Source: an uncultured Aquimarina sp. (lineage in GTDB: Bacteria; Bacteroidota; Bacteroidia; Flavobacteriales; Flavobacteriaceae). From it: a stretch of 64,000 bases of DNA. Positions within the stretch are counted from its first letter, which is position 1; every line of letters begins with the position of its first letter. Below the pieces are notes generated by a model. That model did no database searches and was not told the DNA's origin. It was given only the letters and a program-made list of their open reading frames with translations. The position numbers were made by a program, and so were the translations under genes. Below are positions 56,538 through 64,000 of the stretch, piece by piece. The stretch is taken from the NCBI GenBank assembly GCA_947503835.1, contig CANNFM010000009.1:160626-224625 (forward strand), given 5' to 3'.

Positions 56538-57962
56538 ATGAAAAAAATTCCTTTATTCTTTAATAAACAACCCATTGAATTTATTCATCAATTTGAGAAT
56601 ACTCAACATGGTACTTTCAAAAGCCGATCTAGCTATTTGAATGGCATTCAAAATGTTGAACTCAAATTTGACAATAATGAGTTTGTTGCAGAATTTGACG
56701 AATTTAAAATTAAATCTAAGAAAGGGATTTCCCTATTTGGGAAAATTGCTAAAAATGTAACCTTTAAGACCCTTCAATATGAATTGCTTTTTGAGAGAGT
56801 GTTTTTTGGTTCTTTTTCGACTGGCTACGTTAATTCTATGTCCAATAAAGGGTTTTCAAAAGAGCTAAATCAATATCACAAACTAGTAATTCCTCTTGAA
56901 AGAAAAATTGACTTCCGTTTCCAACTAAGTCACTCTATTTTTATAAGTGATTTTAAAATAAGATCGAGTAACGCGACATTCGTTAATATTAATAATGAAA
57001 ACTTATATATTTTGTTTGAGCAGGATAGAACAGCAAAAAAGCACTACTTAATAATTGAATCTGATAAAAAGCAAAATTTTAAAACCTTTAGTGAGAAAGC
57101 CTTTGCTATAAGAGTTGCATTAGGATATATGACAGGGCATTTTTCTGGAAATAGAGGATATTTTTTTTCATATGGAAATAAAAAAAGAGAGAAATTTAAG
57201 GGTTTTGTTTTCCATTCTTTAAGAAAAGAAATAAAAAACATATATCACCCAATTCACTCAAACGCCTATTCATGGTTATCTACAAGAAACAAGGCATATG
57301 CAAAGAAAACTTACAAGAATAGAGAATTAAGAGAATTAACTAAAGAAGAGTTCTCTAAACTTTGTGAAGTAGCTATAAATAATGGTAACTTCTTATCAAT
57401 ATTAATGCAAATGCTAGAATCTAGTCAAGCAAGTCTACTAACAAGACCCGGAGGATATTCAATTGTATTAGAGACTCTATCTGATATCATTATTGGTGAT
57501 AAAAAGGAGAAATTAGCTCCAATTACCTCAAAGCCAGAAAATAAAAAGTTTAGAAAAGACTTAATAGCCGTTTTGGATAAACATTCGCAAAAAGACTGTT
57601 TTAAAGATATAGAAACCTTAAAGCTTAGAATTAATAATATAAATCAAGTAACCAACAAAGAAAGACTTAGATTACCTTTCAAGCTACTTAACATTAAATT
57701 ATCAGAGGAAGATTTAAAAATTATTACTTCTAGAAATGACTTTCTACATGGTAGAGTCCCAGATTATAGAGAATTAGGAGAAGAACGCTCGATTAACGAT
57801 AAAGATAGAGATTTACATTATGCAGCTGTGAGATTATATACCCTATTGAATAAAGTAATTCTAAAATATATAGGTTATGATAACTATATACTTAATTTCT
57901 CAAAGGTTTTTGAGAAAGACACTGGTTATTTAACGGATGAGGAATACTACGTAAAAATTTGA
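56538..57962 (+). CDS. HEPN-domain protein, ApeA-like, probable RNase effector
   Basis: A 474-residue protein; residues 1-240 are beta-rich with no name I can give ('LEPFT'-type motifs absent), and the C-terminal part is helical with an Rx4H motif, 'TSRNDFLHGRVP' (R399, H404), the hallmark of HEPN ribonucleases. The two-part layout resembles ApeA abortive-infection proteins. It begins 49 bases after the Shedu-like stop on the same strand, so it likely belongs to the same cassette. Confidence 0.62.
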   Translation: MKKIPLFFNKQPIEFIHQFENTQHGTFKSRSSYLNGIQNVELKFDNNEFVAEFDEFKIKSKKGISLFGKIAKNVTFKTLQYELLFERVFFGSFSTGYVNSMSNKGFSKELNQYHKLVIPLERKIDFRFQLSHSIFISDFKIRSSNATFVNINNENLYILFEQDRTAKKHYLIIESDKKQNFKTFSEKAFAIRVALGYMTGHFSGNRGYFFSYGNKKREKFKGFVFHSLRKEIKNIYHPIHSNAYSWLSTRNKAYAKKTYKNRELRELTKEEFSKLCEVAINNGNFLSILMQMLESSQASLLTRPGGYSIVLETLSDIIIGDKKEKLAPITSKPENKKFRKDLIAVLDKHSQKDCFKDIETLKLRINNINQVTNKERLRLPFKLLNIKLSEEDLKIITSRNDFLHGRVPDYRELGEERSINDKDRDLHYAAVRLYTLLNKVILKYIGYDNYILNFSKVFEKDTGYLTDEEYYVKI

Positions 57963-57991
57963 GTTTCTATCGGAAGGAAACTTAATAGCCC

Positions 57992-58234
57992 CTATTTATC
58001 AAATGCTAATAATTCAGGAGTAGTTATCCCAAATGCATCTGCTATTCTTTTCATCATAGATACTTTCATTTCTTGCTTACCTAGTTCGTACTTTCTGAGG
58101 TTTTGGGCATCAATTCCAGCCTTAAAAGCTATTTCTTCAATACTCAAATCATTCTTTATTCTTAGAGCTCTGATATGCTGTCCTAATTCGATACTAAAGG
58201 CAGGTATCTCTTTTTTTCGTTCACGCTTTGACAT
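57992..58234 (-). CDS. XRE-family HTH regulator
   Basis: An 80-residue single-domain regulator: 'LGQHIRALRIKNDLSIEEIAFKAGI' and 'NLRKYELGKQEMKVSMMKRIADAFGI' (parts) give the five-helix Cro/CI fold. It faces the lipoprotein gene, with a perfect palindrome (58283-58298) between. Possibly controls the cassette or the lipoprotein. Confidence 0.88.
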   Translation of the reverse strand: MSKRERKKEIPAFSIELGQHIRALRIKNDLSIEEIAFKAGIDAQNLRKYELGKQEMKVSMMKRIADAFGITTPELLAFDK

Positions 58235-58282
58235 ATATCAAAGTTGCAATCAATTAGTTTTATTCAACGAATTGAAAACAAC

Positions 58283-58298
58283 AGGTTGTTTACAACCT
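58283..58298. promoter_or_regulatory. 16-bp palindrome, likely operator of the XRE regulator
   Basis: AGGTTGTTTACAACCT is a 7-bp inverted repeat with 2 central bases, between the XRE gene and the divergent lipoprotein gene. Its symmetry fits a dimeric HTH protein. Confidence 0.5.
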
Positions 58299-58334
58299 TT
58301 TTGTATATTTACCAAAAATAAAAAATATAAACCA

Positions 58335-58919
58335 ATGACTAAAAATTCAATACTTAACCTGTTAAATAAAACAACTTTCATTCTTTCAATTGCTACTTCT
58401 ACTTTATTAGTAAGCTGTAAATCTGAAACTAAATCCAATACAGAAACTAAAACTTTACCTCAGTATGAAACTGTGCGAGAAATGCTTGAGGACTCTGGTG
58501 ATTTCTATGAAGAAAATGGTTCTTTAAAGTTTATCTCAGAAGAAAACCCAAATATACACATACAAGTTTCCAAACCTATCTCAAAAAATGACACAAAAGA
58601 TGCAATAGAAGAAATTGTAAAAAGGGATATTGTTTATGTAGCTTTTCAAACATTTGCTCAAACTAGCTTAACTGAATTGACAATAACTTCTGTTCCTTTA
58701 GATTTTGAAGACAGAAAAAAGTACTACGATAGCTACAAAAAGACCTTAAAAGTTGATAGAGTAAAAGCTAAATCTATTTTAAAAGAGCATCTAAACAGTG
58801 ATGATTTTTCCATTTTATTCAATCTTGAAAATGGCATCTGGCTACCGAATAAGAATTTTGATAAGCTAAAATTTAAAAAATTAGAAGAAGTGTATAATGA
58901 AATGGGAATTAACCAATAA
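58335..58919 (+). CDS. predicted lipoprotein in the island
   Basis: Using ATG 58335 (MTKNSILNLLNK) gives a signal peptide with lipobox 'LVSCKSETK' and 194 residues; the frame also extends upstream to 58272. The rest is helical, acidic and without a known domain ('YETVREMLEDSGDFYEENG'). It is divergent from the XRE gene. Role in defence or in the recipient's surface is unknown. Confidence 0.6.
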   Translation: MTKNSILNLLNKTTFILSIATSTLLVSCKSETKSNTETKTLPQYETVREMLEDSGDFYEENGSLKFISEENPNIHIQVSKPISKNDTKDAIEEIVKRDIVYVAFQTFAQTSLTELTITSVPLDFEDRKKYYDSYKKTLKVDRVKAKSILKEHLNSDDFSILFNLENGIWLPNKNFDKLKFKKLEEVYNEMGINQ

Positions 58920-58972
58920 CAATACTCCGCCTAACCTTTTAACAATTTTAAAAATACTATTTAAAAACTATA

Positions 58973-59023
58973 ACCTCCTCTTGAGTCAATAAGGCTATTA
59001 TTATGAAGCTATAAAGAGGAGGT
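58973..59023. repeat. 10-bp inverted repeat in the gene-poor middle of the island
   Basis: ACCTCCTCTT and AAGAGGAGGT are perfect arms separated by 31 bases. It lies in the 58920-59658 gap, which otherwise holds the 46-codon frame at 59170-59310 and no further gene that I can support. Confidence 0.5.
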
Positions 59024-59169
59024 CATCTTCAAAATAAAAAAAGGTACTTCGACGACTTATTTTTAACTACACAATATGTTACGCCCTGCATTCAGCAAAC
59101 ACTTTACACGGATTTGAACCTTGTTATATTCATTTGTTATATTATTAAATAACAAAGAAACCTCATTGA

Positions 59170-59310
59170 TTATCGCTGTAATAGTATGACTAATGAATTC
59201 TCTCCATTAATAATATTCCCTTTTATTTTCCATCCTTTTTTTAGATACTCATTGATATCTTTTTCCAAACAAGGTGTACAATTATTTTCCAAAACTTTTA
59301 CTTCTTTCAT
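59170..59310 (-). CDS. possible 46-residue protein, DUF1737-like
   Basis: ATG at 59310 gives MKEVKVLENNCTPCLEKDIN then EYLKKGWKIKGNIINGENSL; 'VNEYLxxGW' resembles short DUF1737-type proteins. It has two cysteines (CTPC). The frame is the only plausible coding stretch in this gap. Expression is not shown. Confidence 0.35.
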   Translation of the reverse strand: MKEVKVLENNCTPCLEKDINEYLKKGWKIKGNIINGENSLVILLQR

Positions 59311-59658
59311 CTTAATTATTTTTAATACTGTAGATTAAATAGATATAATTTTAATTTATTTATTATTTATATATTACACTATACGTTTATTCCGAAAACA
59401 CATCTACTTAATCTACATTTTACTGCTGAACTCAATGTTATCAATACTTTTCATTAGTAGATATAATTTTTGACACTTCTACTTTAAGCAGATTAGTACT
59501 TCACACTGTCATCTAATTTGTATGAGTTTTCTTTTTTTTCAAAAACCAATTTTATATAAGTATGTAATTGACTCTTATCAAACCCTTCAATGATTATTTA
59601 TATTTCTAATCGCAGATACATTTTTTTGATTTTGATCTACTAATGACATGAATGTTAA

Positions 59659-61095
59659 TTAAATTTTAAAGCAAATTTTAGTAACTCCTGCACTTTTCCT
59701 TTTTTCTACTTTATACCCTTTGAAAATTGCATATAAATCAATCCATTGACTAACTAATTTACTTCTAGTTCTAGGTTCTTCAGCATCAACTTCTAACATC
59801 TGAGCCAACTCTTTTAAACCGAAGTAGTCATTTAACCTATCATAATCAGTATTCATTAAATGCACAAAATCTCTTGATGTCTGATTGATTAATTTCTTCA
59901 ATTTCAGGTCTTCACTTTCGTATGTTATCAATCCTTTTTTTAAAAATAATTGTACACACTCTATAATAAAATTGTCAAATCTATTCCATTCGTCATCATC
60001 CCATTCAAATAATAAATGCTTAAAATATTTCTCAGGTTTATTTTTTGCATTGAAAAAATTATTTAAAGTAACTAAATGCTTCCTGTCTTTGAAACTATCG
60101 GTTTCCTGCGGTATAGTATAATTAGTTGTTAATGCTATTTTAGGACTATCAGTAAATGGCATGTTAATTTTAGGGCGATGTTTACGCTCTATACTCATAT
60201 TATCCGTTAGTGTACTAAAAAGACTCTCAAATAAAAAACCTTTTGTTACATCCTGCAATACGATTAGAGTCGTATTAAGATTTACATTCTGGAAAACGAA
60301 TTTATCATTTGTAAGATCAGTAACTTTACCATTATATTCGGTGACATTTATTATTTTGGATAATACCTTAACCAATATCCCCTTTCCCGATCTTCCATAA
60401 GCATCATTTTTTACTTGACTTAAAATATCTGTGATAATAATTGCCTTAACAAGTGAGGGATTCTTATAACTTGAAACCAAATAACCTATTGCACTACAAA
60501 CACTATTAAAATGCGAATCATCATTAGTTACTAAGGATATAAACTTTTTGATATCGCTGTTTTTTCTGTCTATCAATTTTATATTTCTTCTTATAATTTG
60601 TTCTGAAAAAATGTAATGTTTTCGTTTTCCAAATTTTTTATAAGAAAAAGCCTTCCTTTTACTTTTGGTAATCTTTATAATTCCATTCTGATAAAACAAA
60701 TGAACAGTTTTCCTAGTATCCCTATATCTATCTAACTCTATAAGAGGTAAACTTCCTAGAATTGCTTTTTTAACCAACAATAGATTCTCTCCTTGCTCTA
60801 TGAAACAACTCCGAAGTAAATCATTTTTTTGTTCTTTTATCAATATGAGCAAATCGTTAAAAATATCTTGAGGAGTCTTTATAAAAACAATACCATTTAA
60901 CAGTTGGACTACCTGAACATTCCCAAAACTTGAATAACTACGATAACCCATTTTTTCTAAAAAGTCGCTTAACAATGCCCTATCAAATTGAAAACTTGGC
61001 ACACCATTTTTTATACATCCTTTCCAAAATGTTTCCTTTTTAAACTTACTACTTTGGATAGATTGAAAACTATGAGATTGTTTACTATTCCTCAT
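59659..61095 (-). CDS. SF3 primase-helicase (VapE/P4-like replication protein)
   Basis: A 478-residue protein with an N-terminal helical part and an SF3 ATPase: Walker A 'NDAYGRSGKGILVK' (~235), Walker B 'TTLIVLQDVTKG' and sensor 'SPKIALTTNYTIP', then a C-terminal winged part. Such proteins start replication of phage satellites and integrated elements. The primase part is not obvious, so it may be helicase only. It follows the excisionase-like gene on the same strand. Confidence 0.75.
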   Translation of the reverse strand: MRNSKQSHSFQSIQSSKFKKETFWKGCIKNGVPSFQFDRALLSDFLEKMGYRSYSSFGNVQVVQLLNGIVFIKTPQDIFNDLLILIKEQKNDLLRSCFIEQGENLLLVKKAILGSLPLIELDRYRDTRKTVHLFYQNGIIKITKSKRKAFSYKKFGKRKHYIFSEQIIRRNIKLIDRKNSDIKKFISLVTNDDSHFNSVCSAIGYLVSSYKNPSLVKAIIITDILSQVKNDAYGRSGKGILVKVLSKIINVTEYNGKVTDLTNDKFVFQNVNLNTTLIVLQDVTKGFLFESLFSTLTDNMSIERKHRPKINMPFTDSPKIALTTNYTIPQETDSFKDRKHLVTLNNFFNAKNKPEKYFKHLLFEWDDDEWNRFDNFIIECVQLFLKKGLITYESEDLKLKKLINQTSRDFVHLMNTDYDRLNDYFGLKELAQMLEVDAEEPRTRSKLVSQWIDLYAIFKGYKVEKRKSAGVTKICFKI

Positions 61096-61099
61096 GTAA

Positions 61100-61384
61100 T
61101 CATTTTTTGAGAAGTGTAAGAGCTTGCATTATCTCCGATCGTTTGTAATAACGCCTTGCTCCAGAAATACCATAAGCTTTAATCTTATTTTTATTTTGCC
61201 AATGCCATAACGTACTCGGATCGATTGAAAGTATTTTACAAACCTCTTCTCGTGTTAGAATTTCATCATTAGCATTTTCGTGAAGTAGTTCCTTTTTTAA
61301 AGTTTGCAGTTCTGTTTTTACACCTTCTTTTATTAACTCTGCTAGCTGCTCTGGTGTTGTTTGAATGAAATGAATTTTGTCCAT
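61100..61384 (-). CDS. excisionase-like HTH protein (MerR/AlpA-type)
   Basis: A 94-residue protein with a winged-helix motif: 'ILTREEVCKILSIDPSTLWHWQNKNKI' in part and 'GISGARRYYKRSEIMQAL' (the R-Y-Y-x-R recognition and wing). This is the usual HTH_17 type excisionase/AlpA family. Five bases separate it from the helicase gene. It likely directs excision with the integrase or activates the replication gene. Confidence 0.82.
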   Translation of the reverse strand: MDKIHFIQTTPEQLAELIKEGVKTELQTLKKELLHENANDEILTREEVCKILSIDPSTLWHWQNKNKIKAYGISGARRYYKRSEIMQALTLLKK

Positions 61385-61448
61385 TACCTAATATTTAATT
61401 ATTTCTTAGGCAATATTATTTACAAATGTTTGGTACAATTGTTCCGTA

Positions 61449-61467
61449 CCGTACTAAATTAGTACGG
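61449..61467. promoter_or_regulatory. CCGTAC palindrome upstream of the excisionase-like gene
   Basis: CCGTACTAA A TTAGTACGG is a perfect 9-bp inverted repeat with a 1-base centre. A second GGTAC...GTACC pair lies at 61432-61450. The CCGTAC half-site returns at 63541-63570 before the integrase gene. Confidence 0.5.
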
Positions 61468-61475
61468 CTTTTGAA

Positions 61476-62222
61476 CTAGTTTTCTTTATCTAGTGTTGCT
61501 TTGTATTTATCCATGAAATCTAAGGTTATTGTTATGTTTTCTGTCTTACAATGATTAACTATAGCTTGCATCCAATCTAATCGTTTATAGATATTTTTAC
61601 TTTTACCAGCATTATAAATACTATCAGATATATAAGGTCTATCTGTTTCTTTTATTCCTATTCTATCTACAAGCTCTAGTGTAGTTTGTGTTGCGTTTCT
61701 ATTTTTCTTTTCATAAAGCACCATTAAATCTCCCGTTGCTAATAACACCCCTATTTTAAACCAAGATTTATCTTTCACTTGAGCACCTTCCTTTTTCGGG
61801 ATAAATTCATCAATAGCTTTCCGAATATTATTTTCTATTTCTATCGAATTAGGCAATAATCTTAAATCTCTTTTTGGAAGTAATTCAAAATCAAATGCTG
61901 CTTCAAAATTAGTTTCCTCTATTTCGTTTCTCTCGAAACCTAACTCAATAAGTTTTGCTTCATACTGCTCTTTAATCACATTTAATTGTTTAGCTTGACC
62001 AATTAACAACTGTTGTCTTTGTTGCCTTAAGTCTTTTCGATATTTAGCGAAATAGATAGCTTTCTCAATCGCATCTTCAATATACCTACACCCAGTTTTC
62101 AAATTACCTACTAGAATATCAGTCTCCTGATTTGAATTAATCAAATCAAGATCATTAAGTTCTTCTTTAAGTACATTAAGAGCAACAATCTTATCTTTTT
62201 CGTTTATATGTAACAATAACAT
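61476..62222 (-). CDS. island protein of unknown function beside the integrase
   Basis: With ATG 62222 (MLLLHINEKDKIV) the protein is 248 residues; a longer frame begins at 62255 and would overlap the integrase stop. It contains a coiled-coil (about 70-130: 'RKDLRQQRQQLLIGQAKQLNVIK' in part), and a basic C-terminal half. I do not recognise a family. It lies between the integrase and excisionase genes, so a mobility or replication role is possible. Confidence 0.6.
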   Translation of the reverse strand: MLLLHINEKDKIVALNVLKEELNDLDLINSNQETDILVGNLKTGCRYIEDAIEKAIYFAKYRKDLRQQRQQLLIGQAKQLNVIKEQYEAKLIELGFERNEIEETNFEAAFDFELLPKRDLRLLPNSIEIENNIRKAIDEFIPKKEGAQVKDKSWFKIGVLLATGDLMVLYEKKNRNATQTTLELVDRIGIKETDRPYISDSIYNAGKSKNIYKRLDWMQAIVNHCKTENITITLDFMDKYKATLDKEN

Positions 62223-62232
62223 AATTAAAGTT

Positions 62233-63261
62233 TTAATTGAAGTATTTATATGCATCCAAAGCTATATCCTTATTACTTTTCTTGATGTAATTTAAAAACA
62301 TAGATTCCGTTGAATGACCAGTAATATTTATCAAATAAGTAGTAGGAACTTTTCCATAATAATTAGTAGCAAAGGAACGCCTACCTATATGTGAAGTTAT
62401 AAGTTCCCACTTTTCGTATTTTCCAATAACATCTCTAAAGCTTCCTTTCTCCTTATCTGGAGTTACATTAATTCGTTTTTTACCCTCACATATTTCATTT
62501 AATCCAGCAATCTTTGCCACTTCTTTTATATAATCATTATATTTTTGATCAGAAATAGCTCTTGGAAACTCTCCATTTCTTTTACCCAATATTTCTCTAA
62601 CTTCCTTTGAAACGGGAATAGTCATTAATTTTTTAGTTTTCACCTGTCTAAACTCTAGTAAATATTTGTCGTTCTCATTTCTTACAAGTTCACTAGAAAA
62701 ATTCATAAAATCACTTATACGTTGACCCAAATAACAGCTTATCAATAGCCAATCCCTTGCATTTTCCAAATATTCATGTGGCAATTCGACTTCTTTAATT
62801 TTATTAATCTCGTCGAATGATAAATAAATATGTTTTACCTCTTCACGGTCAAACTTTAAGCTATCCAGATGATGATGTGTTTTTAATCCTAAATATCTAG
62901 CATGAAAACAAAATGTTTTAACGAATACAAATTCGCGATGAATTGTATTTCTTGAATATTTTTGATCGACATAATACTTTTCAAACTCATCCTTAAAATC
63001 CTCGTTAATATCAGCTATAAGAATTTGTTTCTTTCTATAACCTTCGAAGCGTTTGAGTTTATTCTTTATTACACGATATTTTTTTATTGAAGCTGTATTA
63101 CCACCTTTTTCTTTCTTCTTTATATAGTAATCTATAAAACTCAATAAATCAGTAGGTATTTCAATATCCTTATTAGGATTATAATAAGACTCTATACAGT
63201 TATATAACCACTTAGGATCTTCTAGGATAGAACTTATATTCGCCTTATTAAAAGTATCCAA
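62233..63261 (-). CDS. tyrosine integrase, core and catalytic domains (3' part of a split gene)
   Basis: The 342-residue frame holds the core-binding domain (~30-130) and the catalytic domain with R ('CYLGQRISDFMN'), K ('VKTKKLMTIP'), HxxR ('TSHIGRRSFATNYY') and H...Y ('GHSTESMFLNYIKK'), so all active-site residues are present. It begins at a TTG, and the arm-binding N-terminal domain is in the next frame upstream (63282-63524). Read in one frame with one base inserted near 63305 the protein would be about 430 residues. Confidence 0.85.
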   Translation of the reverse strand: MDTFNKANISSILEDPKWLYNCIESYYNPNKDIEIPTDLLSFIDYYIKKKEKGGNTASIKKYRVIKNKLKRFEGYRKKQILIADINEDFKDEFEKYYVDQKYSRNTIHREFVFVKTFCFHARYLGLKTHHHLDSLKFDREEVKHIYLSFDEINKIKEVELPHEYLENARDWLLISCYLGQRISDFMNFSSELVRNENDKYLLEFRQVKTKKLMTIPVSKEVREILGKRNGEFPRAISDQKYNDYIKEVAKIAGLNEICEGKKRINVTPDKEKGSFRDVIGKYEKWELITSHIGRRSFATNYYGKVPTTYLINITGHSTESMFLNYIKKSNKDIALDAYKYFN

Positions 63262-63281
63262 TACATGATTAGTAATTCTGT

Positions 63282-63524
63282 TTAACTCAAAATTAATTTC
63301 AGCCTGTTATTCTGAAAGTCAATATCTTTAGATTTCTTAAATCTTTCCTTCCAAAAACGCTTATTACTTACTTTATTATTAGCATTTAATTCTTCTAGAG
63401 TATATATAAACAGTTTTGTTTTAGCTCCTAAAGAATAATCTATTTGATTATGTCTAAATAACAAACGAATATTCAAAGGCGCATTTTCCTTAATTGAACG
63501 ATATAGAAAATTAACTGTAGCCAT
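63282..63524 (-). pseudogene. N-terminal arm-binding domain of the integrase, frameshifted
   Basis: An 80-residue frame starting MATVNFLYRSIKENAPLNIR with 'LLFRHNQIDYSLGAKTKL', the family's arm-binding beta-sheet domain. The frame ends at 63282, while the other frame continues as 'QAEINFELNRITNHVLDTFNK', which is what homologues have next. A single deleted base at about 63302-63309 explains the break. Confidence 0.7.
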
Positions 63525-63540
63525 AGTAGTAAAACTAAAT

Positions 63541-63570
63541 ACCGTACAAATATAGTTATTTTTGTACGGT
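63541..63570. promoter_or_regulatory. ACCGTACAAA inverted repeat over the integrase promoter
   Basis: ACCGTACAAA (63541-63550) and TTTGTACGGT (63561-63570) are exact inverted arms. On the minus strand TATATTTG (63547-63554) within it is an exact TAnnTTTG -7 box, so binding would block the integrase promoter. Confidence 0.55.
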
Positions 63571-63709
63571 CAACTGCAATCTAACACAATACAATGCAAC
63601 TTACACAAAAACATCAATAGCCTTAAAACTCCTATTATTGTTGTATTTTTTAAACAAAAAGCCTTTATTAAGTATATTCAAAGAATAGTAATACTTCACA
63701 AAAGTGCTA

Positions 63710-63722
63710 CCTCCGACTCCAC
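63710..63722. repeat. attR core (13-bp direct repeat)
   Basis: CCTCCGACTCCAC, identical to 51198-51210 in ssrA. The base before it and everything after differ from the ssrA side, which sets the core length at 13. Confidence 0.85.
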
Positions 63723-63753
63723 GATCAAGTGCAACTAGGTTGCGATTTAAGGC

Positions 63754-63791
63754 AAAAAAAGCCCGTCAAGCTTGCTTGAACGGGCTTTTTT
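63754..63791 (+). terminator. terminator right of attR, probably the original ssrA terminator
   Basis: GCCCGTCAAG / CTTGAACGGGC with a T-run, 32 bases after the attR core. Before integration it would follow the ssrA 3' end directly. Confidence 0.8.
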
Positions 63792-63793
63792 GT

Positions 63794-64000
63794 TTTAAAG
63801 CGCCTGGGCTGTAAGGACAGCTAGTTGCATTTGCAGGACTGGAATAACAGGGAACTACAATCCCGGGATTCGGCCAACGCGGCAGGCTCGCCTATTCGCT
63901 AAAACCATCCTAAGGGATACTTTGGATCATTCCTAAAAGTTGTGGGTAAATTAAATATAGAATAAGATCTTTGCAAAAAAAAGAGATTGGATCCATATAT
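63794..64000. other. unassigned chromosomal flank, partly GC-rich
   Basis: Bases 63800-63905 are clearly richer in G+C than anything around and hold short inverted motifs (CCCGGG, CGCGGC) but no start codon with a good frame. The last 100 bases are AT-rich with GATCTTTG-like sequence near 63967. I can assign no gene here; a remnant of another RNA or a decayed gene is possible. Confidence 0.3.

Larger units (their letters stand above)
51198..63722. mobile_element. 12.5 kb genomic island integrated into ssrA, carrying a defence cassette
   Basis: The element is bounded by the 13-bp repeat, has a tyrosine integrase at the right end and, inside it, an excisionase-like HTH protein and SF3 helicase. 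The left half holds GajA-like, GajB-like, Shedu-like and HEPN genes, an XRE regulator and a lipoprotein. No capsid, portal, terminase, relaxase or conjugation gene was found, so it fits a satellite-type or small integrative element. The integrase is frameshifted, so the island may now be immobile. Confidence 0.85.

Noticed and set aside
1..64000. CRISPR array or tRNA cluster
   Set aside because: No regularly spaced direct repeats and no cloverleaf apart from the tRNA-like part of ssrA were found.

Overview
The window is a 64 kb piece of a low-GC chromosome from the Bacteroidota, almost certainly family Flavobacteriaceae; an Aquimarina-like organism is my inference, not proven. The evidence is the TAnnTTTG-type promoter boxes, the tmRNA tag GENNYALAA, the flavobacterial families (DUF6268, DUF4920, DUF1684, DUF4197, Lacal_2735-like), a fused IcmF mutase and many lipoproteins and periplasmic proteins. 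No rRNA, tRNA or CRISPR array was seen; the only classical RNA gene is ssrA.

Positions 1-17,960 are mostly housekeeping: a cut-off MATE pump, an M28 peptidase, PPK2, a five-gene minus-strand run (ABC exporter ATPase and permease, MscS channel, DUF6268 protein, sigma-54 activator), grpE-dnaJ, YceI, a TIGR01777 oxidoreductase, DUF4920-mnmD, ilvE and a MazG-like enzyme. Positions 18,000-22,870 hold an unusual cluster: a trypsin-like protease without signal peptide, a small partner protein, a TPR histidine kinase, a LuxR-type regulator and a lipoprotein. The same inverted repeat (ATACCC-N6-GGGTAT type) lies before the protease and before the lipoprotein, so the regulator probably controls both.

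Positions 22,940-51,200 carry DPP III, a SRPBCC/GyrI protein, fluC and P-II, a porin, an MFS transporter, a DJ-1/PfpI lipoprotein, an Lrp regulator, two related alpha/beta hydrolase-fold proteins (one with its catalytic residues lost), an amidohydrolase, IcmF, a large zinc protease, purU, a PqqB-like hydrolase, pyrF, an AlaDH/PNT-like dehydrogenase and ssrA. Between 31,150 and 33,560 there are three copies of a conserved minus-strand RNA-like element, each ending in a hairpin terminator; I consider this an undescribed small-RNA family candidate.

Positions 51,198-63,722 are a 12.5 kb genomic island integrated in the 3' end of ssrA and bounded by a 13-bp direct repeat. Its left arm is a defence cassette: an OLD-family nuclease (GajA-like), a UvrD-type helicase (GajB-like), a Shedu-like DUF4263 nuclease translationally coupled to the helicase, and a HEPN (RNDFLH) protein. 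The right arm is the mobility module: SF3 primase-helicase, excisionase-like HTH protein, an unknown protein and a tyrosine integrase that is split by an apparent single-base frameshift. No capsid, relaxase or conjugation genes are visible, so it resembles a satellite or small integrative element. The Gabija-plus-Shedu-plus-HEPN arrangement is the best candidate for a novel composite system here.
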